Shown here piece by piece: positions 25,935-35,332 of a stretch of DNA of 64,000 bases. The stretch spans positions 4,692,001-4,756,000 of the forward strand of contig NZ_JAPZBC010000001.1 of assembly GCF_027460265.1 (NCBI RefSeq), written 5' to 3'. The number at the start of each line of letters is the position of its first letter. Within the stretch, counting starts at the first letter, position 1. A program made the position numbers and the translations under genes. The notes under the pieces were generated by a model, which was given only the letters and a program-made list of their open reading frames with translations, was not told where the DNA came from and searched no databases. The stretch is from Streptomyces sp. WMMC940 (GTDB lineage: Bacteria > Actinomycetota > Actinomycetes > Streptomycetales > Streptomycetaceae).

Positions 25935-26504
25935 ATGTCTCCCATGACCGAGGTGTCCTCCCTCACAGGGCGGCTGCTCGTCGCCACTCCGGCCCTCGCG
26001 GACCCGAACTTCGACCGCGCGGTGGTGCTCCTGCTCGACCATGACGAGGAAGGATCCCTCGGCGTGGTCCTCAACCGGCCCACCCCCGTCGGCGTCGGCG
26101 ACATCCTGGAGCCCTGGGCAGGTCTGGCCGGTGAGCCCGGCGTGGTCTTCCAGGGCGGTCCCGTCTCCCTCGACTCGGCGCTCGGCCTCGCCGTCATCCC
26201 CGGTGACGAGGGGCCGCTCGGATGGCGCAGGGTCCACGGGGCGATCGGCCTCGTCGACCTGGAGGCCCCGCCGGAGCTGCTCGCCTCCTCGCTGGGCTCG
26301 CTGCGGATCTTCGCGGGCTACGCGGGCTGGGGGCCGGGTCAGCTGGAGGACGAGCTGGGCGAGGGTGCCTGGTACGTCGTGGAGTCCGAGCCCGGTGACG
26401 TCTCCTCCCCGCGGCCGGAGTCGCTGTGGCGGTCCGTGCTGCGGCGGCAGCGCAACGAACTCGCGATGGTGGCCACCTATCCGGACGACCCGTCGCTGAA
26501 CTGA
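25935..26504 (+). CDS. YqgE/AlgH family protein
   Basis: 189 residues with the family pattern: SLTGRLLVATPALADPNFDRAVVLLLDHDEEGSLGVVLNRPT at the start, then FQGGPVSLDSALGLA and RIFAGYAGWGPGQLEDEL. YqgE proteins are widespread, have a known fold (DUF179) but no settled biochemical role; AlgH in Pseudomonas influences alginate control. An in-frame ATG at 25944 is an alternative start. The gene diverges from murA across 278 bases, with an AT-richer part near 25775-25800 that likely carries both promoters. Confidence 0.93.
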   Translation: MSPMTEVSSLTGRLLVATPALADPNFDRAVVLLLDHDEEGSLGVVLNRPTPVGVGDILEPWAGLAGEPGVVFQGGPVSLDSALGLAVIPGDEGPLGWRRVHGAIGLVDLEAPPELLASSLGSLRIFAGYAGWGPGQLEDELGEGAWYVVESEPGDVSSPRPESLWRSVLRRQRNELAMVATYPDDPSLN

Positions 26505-26534
26505 ATCCGCGCGGCTTGAGTACCCTTGGCAGCT

Positions 26535-26822
26535 ATGAGCACTCTCGAGCCCGAGCGCGGGGCAGGTACGGGCACCCTCGTGGAGCCGACACCCCAGGTG
26601 TCGCACGGCGACGGCGACCACGAGCGCTTCGCCCATTACGTCCAGAAGGACAAGATCATGGCGAGTGCCCTCGACGGCACTCCCGTGGTGGCACTGTGCG
26701 GCAAGGTCTGGGTTCCGGGGCGCGACCCCAAGAAGTACCCGGTGTGCCCGATGTGCAAGGAGATCTACGAGTCCATGGGCTCCGGTGGGGACAAGGACAA
26801 GGGCGGCAAGGACAAGAAGTAG
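26535..26822 (+). CDS. DUF3039 family protein
   Basis: 95 residues. The central DHERFAHYVQKDKIMASALDGTPVVALCGKVWVPGRDPKKYPVCPMCKEIY is the conserved DUF3039 block; its Cys residues (ALCGK, VCPMC) suggest a metal-binding site. The tail is a run of Gly, Asp and Lys (about 83-95). Function unknown; the family is almost confined to actinobacteria and is usually found beside YqgE as here, 30 bases downstream. No ribosome site is obvious, so it may depend on the upstream gene. Confidence 0.9.
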   Translation: MSTLEPERGAGTGTLVEPTPQVSHGDGDHERFAHYVQKDKIMASALDGTPVVALCGKVWVPGRDPKKYPVCPMCKEIYESMGSGGDKDKGGKDKK

Positions 26823-27021
26823 CCGGGCGGCCGGTCCGCCGGCCGCCGGACCTTCCTTCCGGCTCGGGGACGGCCCCCGGGACGCACCGGCGTGGTGCGT
26901 CCCGGGGGCCGTTCGTGTTGCCCGGCGCCCGCGCGGTGTCTCCCCGGCCCCCGCACGTCGGTGCGCCGCTGCCCGTACGCGTCCCGTCGCACGGTGTGCG
27001 CCGCCGGTCGCGGAGTGGTAG

Positions 27022-27580
27022 ATCGGCGACAAGCCGAAGGAGCAGGTCGTCGACGCGGCGATTGCGTCGTTCCGGGCCAGGCCGCGAGGGTCCGGAGGTG
27101 GCGGTCGAGTACATACCCACCGGTACGCGCGCCCAGCGGATCAAGGCGGCCCTCAACGACCCGGGGAGCGCGCCCGATCTGGTCGGGCACGGCAACACGG
27201 ACTCGGCCGGATACGTCGGGGACGGTGGACTCCCCGACGTCACCGAGGAGTTCGGCCCGGGCGGAGGCGACGGACGCCGGCCCCACCGCCATGGAGTCGG
27301 TGACGGCGATCGGCGGCGACTCCAACCGTGCGGCCGTCGGGGTGGGCGAGGTGAAGGGCGAGTGCGCGGTCGTCCCGCAGCCCGGTGTCAACGCGGGCTC
27401 GATCGCCGGGCCTTCGCGGGCCGCCGACATCGGTGCAACGGGGAGCAGTTCGCACCGTACGCTTCGGTGGACCTCATGAAGTCGCCGGCCGGCAAGGAGA
27501 TCCGGGGAAGGCCGTTCGGCGCGATCGTACTCGTGCAACGGCGTCCGGTCCCCGGGTCGGGCGGCGCCGTGAAGGACTGA
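27022..27580 (+). pseudogene. decayed sugar ABC transporter solute-binding protein gene
   Basis: Fragments of an extracellular sugar-binding protein occur in more than one frame. GDKPKEQVVDAAIASF (from 27022) is in one frame; EYIPTGTRAQRIKAALNDP and GNTDSAGYVGDGGLPDVTEEFG (27100-27260) in another; then PTAMESVTAIGGDSNRAAVG and VVPQPGVNAGSIAGP further on in yet another. The order matches a full-length lipoprotein of about 430 residues, but the signal peptide, much of the middle and the end are missing. No permease genes follow; the hexosaminidase gene starts 4 bases later. In relatives a binding protein and two permeases sit next to this hexosaminidase (recalled), so the transporter seems to have been lost here. 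Confidence 0.75.
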
Positions 27581-27584
27581 GGGC

Positions 27585-29282
27585 ATGAGCGAGCGTTCCC
27601 GTTTCCCCGAGCCCCGGCTGGAACTGATTCCGGCTCCGGTACGGGTGTCCGCCTCGCTGCCGGGCGGTGGCACCGGGTGCGTCATCGACGCGGAGACCGG
27701 GTTCGAGGCGCACCCCGGCACCGAGCGGGTCGCCGGGTGGCTGCGTGCGACCGTCGGTGCGGCCACCGGCCACCCGTTCCCGCCGCACACGGGCAGCGGC
27801 AACCGTGTCCTGCTGCGCGTCGTCCCCTGGCTCGCCGAAGAACTCGGCAGCCCCGAGGCGTACCGCTTCACGGCGGACGGTCTCGTGGTCGCCATCGACG
27901 GAGCGAGCGAGGCGGGGGTGTTCTGGGGGGCCCAGACGTTCCGCCAGTTGCTCGGCCCGGACGCCTTCCGGCGTGCTCCCGTGACCGGGAGGCGGGAGTG
28001 GGAGGTGCCCGCCGTCACCATCCACGACGCACCGCGCTTCCGCTGGCGCGGTCTGATGCTCGACGTGGCCCGGCACTTCCGCCCCAAAGAGGACGTCCTG
28101 CGGATGCTGGACCTGCTCGCGGCCCACAAGCTCAACACGTTCCACTTCCATCTCACCGACGACCAGGGCTGGCGCATCGAGATCAGGCGCCGTCCGCGCC
28201 TCACCGGGGTCGGCGCCTGGCGTTCCCGCACGAAGTGGGGACACCGCGCGTCCGCGCTCTGGGACGAGACACCGCACGGCGGTTACTACTCCCAGGACGA
28301 CATCCGCGAGATCGTCGCCTACGCCGCCGAGCGCCACATCACGGTCGTTCCGGAGATCGACGTCCCCGGCCACTCGCAGGCCGCCGTCGCCGCGTACCCG
28401 GAGCTCGGCAACACCGACGTCGTCGACACCACCGCTCTGTCCGTGTGGGACAGCTGGGGCGTCAGCCCGAACGTCCTCGCCCCCACCGAGACCACCCTCC
28501 GCTTCTACGAAGGGGTCTTCGAGGAGGTCCTGGAGCTCTTCCCCGCCTCCGTCTCCCCGTTCGTCCACATCGGGGGCGACGAGTGCCCCAGGGACCAGTG
28601 GCAGGCGTCCCCGGCCGCCCGGGCCCGCATGGCGGAGCTGGGCCTCGCGGGCGAGGACGAACTCCAGTCCTGGTTCGTCCGGCACTTCGACCGCTGGCTC
28701 GCCGACCGCGGCCGCCGGCTCGTCGGCTGGGACGAGATCCTGGAGGGCGGGACCGCGGAACGGGGCCTCACCCCGGGCGCCGTGGTGTCCTCCTGGCGCG
28801 GCTACGCGGGCGGGATCGCCGCCGCACACGCGGGCCACGACGTGGTCATGTGCCCCGAGCAGCAGGTGTATCTCGACCACCGGCAGGCCGCCGGGGAGGA
28901 CGAGCCGATGCCCATCGGGTACGTGCGCACGCTGGAGGACGTCTTCCGCTTCGAGCCGGTTCCGCCGGAGCTCGCCGGGACGCCCGGGACCGCTCGGGTC
29001 CTCGGCGCCCAGGCCAACGTCTGGACCGAGGTGATGCAGGACCGTTCACGCGTCGACTACCAGGTCTTCCCGCGCCTCGCGGCCTTCGCGGAGGTCGTCT
29101 GGTCCGACCTGCCCGTCCCCGCCGACCGGGACTTCGCGGACTTCGAGCGGCGCATGTCCGTCCACTACGCCCGGCTTGACGCGCTCGGCGTCGACTACCG
29201 GCCGCCCGGGGGCCCGTTGCCGTGGCAGACGCGACCGGGTGTGCTCGGACGCCCGATCGAGGGGGCGCCCCCAAACGTGTGA
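27585..29282 (+). CDS. beta-N-acetylhexosaminidase, GH20
   Basis: 565 residues. An N-terminal GH20b-like alpha/beta domain (to about 145) leads into the catalytic barrel beginning PRFRWRGLMLDVARHFRPKEDVLRML. The catalytic Asp-Glu pair is in HIGGDECPRDQW, with TFHFHLTDDQGWRIEI, PEIDVPGHSQAAVAAYPEL and the substrate-binding W residues later (VSSWRGY, NVWTEVMQD). No signal peptide is visible, so it probably works inside the cell on imported chitin or peptidoglycan fragments, releasing N-acetylglucosamine. It sits directly after the wreck of a sugar-binding protein gene, so its original import partner is gone. Confidence 0.93.
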   Translation: MSERSRFPEPRLELIPAPVRVSASLPGGGTGCVIDAETGFEAHPGTERVAGWLRATVGAATGHPFPPHTGSGNRVLLRVVPWLAEELGSPEAYRFTADGLVVAIDGASEAGVFWGAQTFRQLLGPDAFRRAPVTGRREWEVPAVTIHDAPRFRWRGLMLDVARHFRPKEDVLRMLDLLAAHKLNTFHFHLTDDQGWRIEIRRRPRLTGVGAWRSRTKWGHRASALWDETPHGGYYSQDDIREIVAYAAERHITVVPEIDVPGHSQAAVAAYPELGNTDVVDTTALSVWDSWGVSPNVLAPTETTLRFYEGVFEEVLELFPASVSPFVHIGGDECPRDQWQASPAARARMAELGLAGEDELQSWFVRHFDRWLADRGRRLVGWDEILEGGTAERGLTPGAVVSSWRGYAGGIAAAHAGHDVVMCPEQQVYLDHRQAAGEDEPMPIGYVRTLEDVFRFEPVPPELAGTPGTARVLGAQANVWTEVMQDRSRVDYQVFPRLAAFAEVVWSDLPVPADRDFADFERRMSVHYARLDALGVDYRPPGGPLPWQTRPGVLGRPIEGAPPNV

Positions 29283-29411
29283 GCCCTGTCCCAACGGGGT
29301 GTTCCGGATACGGCTCCCTGGGACCGTGGAGGTCCACGGGGAAAAGTCGTACAAGGGACGCCTTGGACCGGCAATCCGCTTGTGACGGCAATGCCGTATC
29401 AATTCGGGCAT

Positions 29412-29429
29412 TTTCCCAAGTAAGGGAAA
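29412..29429. promoter_or_regulatory. TTTCCC-N6-GGGAAA palindrome
   Basis: A dyad with 6-base arms sits in the 286-base gap before the molybdenum hydroxylase operon, in an AT-richer stretch (29385-29430). It could be an operator for that operon; no regulator gene is adjacent. Confidence 0.35.
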
Positions 29430-29568
29430 TCCGGGACGGATGCATCCTTCGCGGACCCCCGCGCCGGACCGCTCGGAAGATGTGCCAGAGTTGCCACGTC
29501 CGGGCTGTGAGCACGTACGGTACGGCAACACAGGCGGACAGCCGGGACACCGGGAAGGGGCAGCTGGG

Positions 29569-30447
29569 TTGACCACGCACGCACCGCAGGCGGCGCAGTC
29601 CGTGACACTGCCGGCCTCGCTCGACGAGGCCGTGGCGGCGCTCACCGCCATGCCCGCCGCCGTGCCGGTCGCAGGCGGCACGGATCTGATGGCTGCCGTC
29701 AACAAGGGCCGGCTCAGGCCCGCGGGCCTCGTCGGGCTCGGCCGCATCAACGAGATCCGCGGCTGGCAGTACCAGGACGGCCACGCCCTGCTCGGCGCCG
29801 GACTCACCCACTCCCGGATGGGCCGGCCCGACTTCGCCGCGCTCATCCCGGCGCTCGCCGCCTCCGCCCGGGCCGCCGGACCCCCGCAGATCCGCAACGC
29901 GGGCACCCTCGGCGGCAACATCGCGACCGCCGCTCCCACCGGCGACACGCTGCCGGTGCTGGCCGCCCTGGAGGCGGACCTGGTCATCGCGGGGCAGGGC
30001 GGGGCGACCCGCGAGGTCCCCGTCTCCCATCTGCTGGCCGGCCGCGAAATGCTCGGCCCCGCCGAGCTGATCGGCTTCGTGCGGGTTCCGCTCCTGCACG
30101 CGCCGCAGGTGTTCCTCAAGGCCACCGGGCGCACCGGCCCCGGCCGGGCCACGGCTTCCGTCGCCGTCGTCCTCGACCCGGCGCGGCGCGGGGTGCGCTG
30201 CGCGGTCGGGGCGATCGCCCCGATGCCGCTGCGCCCGCTGGAGGCGGAGCGCTGGATCGCCTCGCTGATCGACTGGGACGGCGAGCGCGGACTCGCCCCC
30301 GAGGCGCTGGCCGCGTTCGGCGAGTACGTGGCGGCCGCCTGCATCCCGGACCAGGAGGGCGACGAGCAACTGCCGCCCGCGGTCCTGCACCTGCGGCGCG
30401 TGGTCGCCGCGCTGGCCCGACGAGCGCTGGGGAGGGCACTGTCGTGA
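29569..30447 (+). CDS. molybdenum hydroxylase FAD-binding subunit
   Basis: 292 residues. TTG 29569 is taken as start because GGGAAGGGG lies 8 bases upstream and the fold begins right after it; an earlier in-frame GTG at 29440 would add non-domain residues. FAD-binding motifs are VPVAGGTDLMAAVNKG near residue 35 and IRNAGTLGGNIATAAPTGD near 110, as in the medium subunit of xanthine dehydrogenase and CO dehydrogenase families. It passes electrons from the 2Fe-2S subunit to an acceptor. It overlaps the next gene by 4 bases (GTGA) in a three-gene operon. Confidence 0.92.
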   Translation: MTTHAPQAAQSVTLPASLDEAVAALTAMPAAVPVAGGTDLMAAVNKGRLRPAGLVGLGRINEIRGWQYQDGHALLGAGLTHSRMGRPDFAALIPALAASARAAGPPQIRNAGTLGGNIATAAPTGDTLPVLAALEADLVIAGQGGATREVPVSHLLAGREMLGPAELIGFVRVPLLHAPQVFLKATGRTGPGRATASVAVVLDPARRGVRCAVGAIAPMPLRPLEAERWIASLIDWDGERGLAPEALAAFGEYVAAACIPDQEGDEQLPPAVLHLRRVVAALARRALGRALS

Positions 30448-32384
30448 GCTCCGAGGAGAACGAGTCCCGGGACGCCGCCCCGCACGGCGGCGGCTGGCAG
30501 CCGATCCCGCAGGGCGGCGAGTACGACGTCGAGGCCACCGCCTTCGTCCGACTGCCGCCCGAGGACATGCTCGACGCGCCGCTCGCCGCTCCCGGTCACG
30601 GCTACGTGCCCCCGCAGATCCCGCCCGTGAACCAGGACGACCCGTCCGGCCCCGGTGGCGCGGGCGGCTGGACCGTACCGCAGCAGGCGTCGGACGGCGA
30701 GCGGCCGCACCACTGGACGGCACCGGAGGCGGGGCGGCCCCCGGGCTCCTACGACCCGTACGCCGGGCAGCAGCCGTACGCCGGTCCCGGCCCACAGGAC
30801 GGACCGGATCCCCGGGGCGACCGCGAGCCGCACGACGCGTACGGCCCGCAGGGCGTGCGGGGCGGTCAGGACGCGTACGGCGCGCAGGACCCGCACGGCA
30901 CTCCCCGGGCATACGGCGCACAGGATCCCTACGGCGAGGACGAGCCGCACGGCTCAGGAGGTCCGTACGGCGAGGACGAGCCGCACGCCGGGCACGGCCG
31001 GCAGGGCGGCGGGGACCCGCGTGGCGCGCAGGCCGCCCACGACCCGCACGTCACGGGTCAGTGGACGTTCCCGGAAGTGGAGCGGCCGTCGTCCGGCCCG
31101 ACCGCGGCGCCCGCCGCAGGAGACCTCACCGGCCAGTGGACCATCCCGGTCGCCCAGGGGGACATCCCGGAGGAATCGGGCGAGTTCACGACGTCCGCGC
31201 TGGCCGCCCAGTGGGGCGGTCGCACCCCGCCGGCCACCCTGCCGGGCGGAGCGCCCGCCCCGTGGGCCACCACACCCGACGGCGGCACCCCGGCCGAAGG
31301 CACCCCCGTCGGCGGTACACCCGCCGCCGGCACGCCGGTACCCGGAGCCGGCCACCCCGCCACCCTCCCCGGCGGGGCACCCGCCCCCTGGGCGACCGAG
31401 GCGTACCCCGCCCGCGAGGAGCAGGCCGGCCCCGCCGCCGAACCCCACGCCGGGCAGCCCTCCGGGCCCTCCGACGAGCGGCACGGCAGGCGAGACGACG
31501 AGACGCACCCGGGGGCCGGGGGCGACGCGTCCGATGCCGTGGCCGACCCGGAGCGGAGCGCGGGGGACGCCGAGGACCGCTCCCAAGCCGGCACCACCGA
31601 AGCCGGCACCATCGAAGCCGGTCGGGCCGAGGGCTCCGAGGGCCACGGAGCCCCGGAGTCCGAGACGGCCCCGCAGGACCCGTCCGGAACGCCCGAGGCC
31701 GAGGGCACCGCCGCCCCGGACGCCTCCGGTGCCGAGGAGGAGCTCGCGACCACCCCTGCTGCGACGGCGAACGACGAGCACCCGCACACCTCGTACCTCC
31801 TGCGCGTGAACGGCGCCGACCGGCCCGTCACCGACGCGTGGATCGGCGAGTCCCTGCTCTACGTGCTGCGTGAGCGCCTCGGGCTCGCGGGTGCCAAGGA
31901 CGGCTGCTCGCAGGGCGAGTGCGGCGCCTGCAACGTCCAGGTCGACGGCCGGCTCGTGGCCTCCTGCCTGGTGCCCGCGGCGACCGCGGCCGGCTCCGAG
32001 GTCCGCACCGTCGAGGGCCTGGCCGCCGACGGAGAGCCCTCCGACGTCCAGCGGGCCCTCGCCGCCTGCGGAGCCGTCCAGTGCGGCTTCTGCATCCCGG
32101 GCATGGCCATGACCGTGCACGACCTGCTGGAGGGCAACCACGCCCCCACGGAACTCGAAACCCGCCAGGCCCTCTCCGGAAACCTCTGCCGCTGCTCCGG
32201 CTACCGGGGCGTCCTCGACGCCGTACGCGAGGTGGTCGCCGGACGCGAGGCGAGCGCCGCCGCGGCCGCCGAAGCAGGCGACGAGGCCCACGCAGGGACC
32301 CAGGAGGGGGCCCGCATCCCGCACCAGGCGCCCCCGGGCGCCGGTAGTGTGCAGCCCCACCCGCACGACGGAGGCATGGTGTGA
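30444..32384 (+). CDS. molybdenum hydroxylase 2Fe-2S subunit with long disordered N-terminal extension
   Basis: 646 residues, while the usual small subunit is about 160. The enzymatic part is only the C-terminal stretch (about 448-600): SQGECGACN and following Cys bind the plant-type cluster, and CGAVQCGFCIPGM with GNLCRCSGYRG bind the second cluster. The preceding roughly 440 residues are low-complexity, rich in Pro, Gly, Asp, Gln and Tyr, with AYGAQDPHG-like units, TGQWT repeated twice, and PATLPGGAPAPWAT twice. Reading frame and codon bias are continuous, so this looks like a genuine fusion. It overlaps the genes on both sides by 4 bases, tying it to the FAD and Mo subunits. The extension might scaffold or localise the enzyme. 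Confidence 0.9.
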   Translation: MSSEENESRDAAPHGGGWQPIPQGGEYDVEATAFVRLPPEDMLDAPLAAPGHGYVPPQIPPVNQDDPSGPGGAGGWTVPQQASDGERPHHWTAPEAGRPPGSYDPYAGQQPYAGPGPQDGPDPRGDREPHDAYGPQGVRGGQDAYGAQDPHGTPRAYGAQDPYGEDEPHGSGGPYGEDEPHAGHGRQGGGDPRGAQAAHDPHVTGQWTFPEVERPSSGPTAAPAAGDLTGQWTIPVAQGDIPEESGEFTTSALAAQWGGRTPPATLPGGAPAPWATTPDGGTPAEGTPVGGTPAAGTPVPGAGHPATLPGGAPAPWATEAYPAREEQAGPAAEPHAGQPSGPSDERHGRRDDETHPGAGGDASDAVADPERSAGDAEDRSQAGTTEAGTIEAGRAEGSEGHGAPESETAPQDPSGTPEAEGTAAPDASGAEEELATTPAATANDEHPHTSYLLRVNGADRPVTDAWIGESLLYVLRERLGLAGAKDGCSQGECGACNVQVDGRLVASCLVPAATAAGSEVRTVEGLAADGEPSDVQRALAACGAVQCGFCIPGMAMTVHDLLEGNHAPTELETRQALSGNLCRCSGYRGVLDAVREVVAGREASAAAAAEAGDEAHAGTQEGARIPHQAPPGAGSVQPHPHDGGMV

Positions 32385-34684
32385 GCAACGACGCGGCGAT
32401 CGCGGCCCCGGCGGTCGACGGCCCCGAGCAGGAGCCGCCCGCTCACGGCCTCGGTGCCTCCCTCCCGCAGGCGGACGCCCGCGCCAAGACCGAGGGCACC
32501 TTCCCGTACGCCTCGGACCTGTGGGCCGAGGGACTGCTCTGGGCGGCGATCCTGCGCTCCCCGCACCCCCACGCCCGGATCACCGCCGTCGACACCTCCG
32601 CCGCCGCCGTGATGCCGGGCGTGCGGGCCGTCGTCACCCACAGCGACGTGCCCGGCGACGCCGCCTACGGACGCGGGGTCGCCGACCGGCCCGTCTTCGC
32701 CTCCGACGTCGTCCGCCACCACGGGGAGGCCATCGCCGCGGTCGCCGCGGACCACCCCGACACGGCCCGGCTCGCCGCCGCGGCCATCACCGTCGAGTAC
32801 GAGGTCCTCGAACCGGTCACCGACCCCGAGAAGGCGTTCGCCGCCGAGCCGCTGCATCCCGACGGCAACCTCATCCGCCACATCCCGCTGAGCTACGGCG
32901 ACCCGGACGTCAACGGAGAGGTCGTCGTCGAGGGGCTCTACCGCATCGGCCGCCAGGACCCCGCCCCCATCGGGGCCGAGGCCGGCCTCGCCGTGCCGCG
33001 CCCCGACGGCGGTGTCGAGCTGTACACCGCCTCCACCGACCCGCACACCGACCGCGACCTCGCGGCCGCCTGCTTCGGCCTGGACAAGGAGCGGGTGAAG
33101 GTCGTCGTCACCGGCGTGCCCGGCGCGACCGGTGACCGGGAGGACCCGGGCTTCCAGATCCCGCTCGGGCTGCTCGCCCTGCGCACCGGCTGCCCGGTCA
33201 AACTCGCCGCCACCCGCGAGGAGTCCTTCCTCGGCCACGCCCACCGCCATCCCACACTGCTGCGCTACCGCCACCACGCCGACGCCGACGGCAAGCTGCT
33301 GAAGGTCGAGGCGCAGATCCTGCTGGACGCGGGCGCGTACGCCGAGGCCTCCTCCGAGTCCCTCGCCGCCGCCGTCGCCTTCGCCTGCGGCCCGTACGTC
33401 GTGCCGCACGCCTTCATCGAGGGCTGGGCCGTCCGCACCAACAACCCGCCCTCCGGCCATGTGCGCGGAGAGGGCGCGCTGCAGGTCTGCGCCGCGTACG
33501 AGGCCCAGATGGACAAGCTGGCCGCGAAGCTCGGCCAGGACCCGGTCGAGGTCCGGCTCCGCAACGTGCTCGCCACCGGCGACATCCTGCCCACCGGCCA
33601 GACCGTCACCTGCCCCGCGCCGGTCGCCGAACTGCTGCAGGCCGTCCGCGACTTCCCGCTCCCGCCGCTTCCCAAGGACACCCCCGAGGAGGCCTGGCTG
33701 CTGCCCGGCGGACCCGAGGGCGCGGGCGAACCCGGCGCGGTGCGGCGCGGCGTCGGCTACGCGCTCGGCATGGTCCACATGCTCGGCGCGGAAGGCACCG
33801 ACGAGGTGTCCACGGCCACGGTGAAGGTCCAGGACGGCGTGGCCACGGTGATCTGCGCGGCCGTCGAGACCGGGCAGGGCTTCTCGACCCTCGCCCGCCA
33901 GATCGTGCAGGAGACGCTCGGCATCGAGGAGGTGCACGTCGCCTCCGTCGACACCGACCAGCCCCCGGCGGGCCCGGCCGCCCACGGGCGGCACACCTGG
34001 GTCTCCGGCGGCGCGGTCGAGCGCGCCGCCAAGATGGTCCGTACGCAGCTGCTGCAGCCGCTGGCCCACAAGTTCGGCATGTCCACCGAGCTGCTGCAGA
34101 TCACCGACGGCAAGATCACCTCGTACGACGGCGTCCTGTCCACGACGGTCACCGAGGCCATGGACGGCAAGGAGCTCTGGGCCACCGCCCAGTGCCGCCC
34201 GCACCCCACCGAGCCCCTCGACGACCACGGCCAGGGCGACGCGTTCGTCGGTCTCGCCTTCTGCGCGATCCGCGCGGTCGTCGACGTCGACATCGAACTC
34301 GGGTCGGTGCGCGTCGTGGAGATGGCCGTCGCCCAGGACGTGGGCCGCATCCTCAACCCCGCCCAGCTCGCCACCCGGATCGAGGCGGGCGTCACCCAGG
34401 GCGTCGGTGCCGCACTCACCGAGAACCTCCGTACCGCCCGCGGCCTGGTCCGCCACCCCGACCTCACGGGCTACGCCCTGCCGACGGCACTCGACGCCCC
34501 CGACGTCCGCATCGTCAAACTCGTCGAGGAACGCGACGTGGTGGCTCCCTTCGGCGCGAAGGCGGCCAGTGCCGTCCCGGTCGTCACCTCCCCGGCCGCC
34601 GTCGCCTCCGCCGTCCGTGCGGCCACGGGCCGCCCGGTCAACCGACTCCCGATCCGGCCGCAGGCGGCGGTGGCCACGCCGTAG
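32381..34684 (+). CDS. molybdenum hydroxylase large (molybdopterin-binding) subunit
   Basis: 767 residues from GTG overlapping the previous stop. It opens with LGASLPQADARAKTEGTFPYASDL and has the aldehyde oxidase/xanthine dehydrogenase hammerhead domain to about 140, then the Mo-cofactor domain with GATGDREDPGFQ, NNPPSGHVRGEGALQVCAAYE, VETGQGFSTLARQIVQETLG and, near the end, the conserved region with VAPFGAKAASAVPVV, where the usual catalytic Glu of GxGE motifs appears replaced (FGAKAAS). That variation may mean a substrate other than purines. The complex hydroxylates an aldehyde or N-heterocycle using water. With the two genes before it, it forms a complete S-M-L set in the order M-S-L. Confidence 0.9.
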   Translation: MSNDAAIAAPAVDGPEQEPPAHGLGASLPQADARAKTEGTFPYASDLWAEGLLWAAILRSPHPHARITAVDTSAAAVMPGVRAVVTHSDVPGDAAYGRGVADRPVFASDVVRHHGEAIAAVAADHPDTARLAAAAITVEYEVLEPVTDPEKAFAAEPLHPDGNLIRHIPLSYGDPDVNGEVVVEGLYRIGRQDPAPIGAEAGLAVPRPDGGVELYTASTDPHTDRDLAAACFGLDKERVKVVVTGVPGATGDREDPGFQIPLGLLALRTGCPVKLAATREESFLGHAHRHPTLLRYRHHADADGKLLKVEAQILLDAGAYAEASSESLAAAVAFACGPYVVPHAFIEGWAVRTNNPPSGHVRGEGALQVCAAYEAQMDKLAAKLGQDPVEVRLRNVLATGDILPTGQTVTCPAPVAELLQAVRDFPLPPLPKDTPEEAWLLPGGPEGAGEPGAVRRGVGYALGMVHMLGAEGTDEVSTATVKVQDGVATVICAAVETGQGFSTLARQIVQETLGIEEVHVASVDTDQPPAGPAAHGRHTWVSGGAVERAAKMVRTQLLQPLAHKFGMSTELLQITDGKITSYDGVLSTTVTEAMDGKELWATAQCRPHPTEPLDDHGQGDAFVGLAFCAIRAVVDVDIELGSVRVVEMAVAQDVGRILNPAQLATRIEAGVTQGVGAALTENLRTARGLVRHPDLTGYALPTALDAPDVRIVKLVEERDVVAPFGAKAASAVPVVTSPAAVASAVRAATGRPVNRLPIRPQAAVATP

Positions 34685-34825
34685 CGGACCGGGCCTCCCC
34701 GTACGGCACGCCGCGACCACGCACGGGTTCGGGCACTGACGCCGACGGGACCCCGGCCCCACGCGAACGGCCGGGCGGCCTGGCACCGGCACTCGCGTGG
34801 CCGGAGCGGCTCGAGGTCGACGTGA

Positions 34826-35209
34826 TCAGAGGGGATGCAACCGGCCGCGCAGGAGGCAGAACTCGTTGCCTTCCGGGTCGGCCAGTACGTGCCAGTTCTC
34901 GTCGCCGGTCTGGCCGACGTCGGCGCGTCTGGCACCGAGAGCGAGCAGCCTCTCCAACTCGGCTTCCTGGTCGCGATCGGTGGGGTTGACGTCGATGTGC
35001 AGTCGGAGCTTCCCGGTCCGCGGGGCGCCGCCGGGGCTGAGGACGAGGGTGGGCTGCGGTCCCCCGAAGCCGGCGTCGGGCGGACCGATCTCGATGCTTC
35101 CGTCGTCCTCCCGGCCGAGTTCGACGTAACCGAGGACCTGGCTCCAGAACACGGCCAGCCGGTCCGGATCGGCGCAGTCGATGACCAGTTCACTGATGCG
35201 ACATGCCAT
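34826..35209 (-). CDS. VOC (glyoxalase-like) family protein
   Basis: 127 residues from ATG 35209, which places the fold start right (MACRISELVIDCADPDRLAVFW) and drops twelve unlikely upstream residues. It has the two beta-alpha-beta-beta-beta modules of the vicinal oxygen chelate fold, with LRLHIDVNPTDRDQEAELERLLALGA and the closing NWHVLADPEGNEFCLLRG typical of the Glyoxalase_6-like subgroup. Ligand and reaction unknown. It is a single gene converging on the Mo hydroxylase operon and diverging from an MFS gene. Confidence 0.88.
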   Translation of the reverse strand: MACRISELVIDCADPDRLAVFWSQVLGYVELGREDDGSIEIGPPDAGFGGPQPTLVLSPGGAPRTGKLRLHIDVNPTDRDQEAELERLLALGARRADVGQTGDENWHVLADPEGNEFCLLRGRLHPL

Positions 35210-35332
35210 GGCCGTCAGTGTACGTAGGCAGGGGGAGAGCCTCACGGGGCCACAGCACTAGGACCGACGACCGAGCCGAACCCCGCCCCACGACAGGGGC
35301 CACCCGAAGCCATGCCCCTTACGCTTGAGCGC

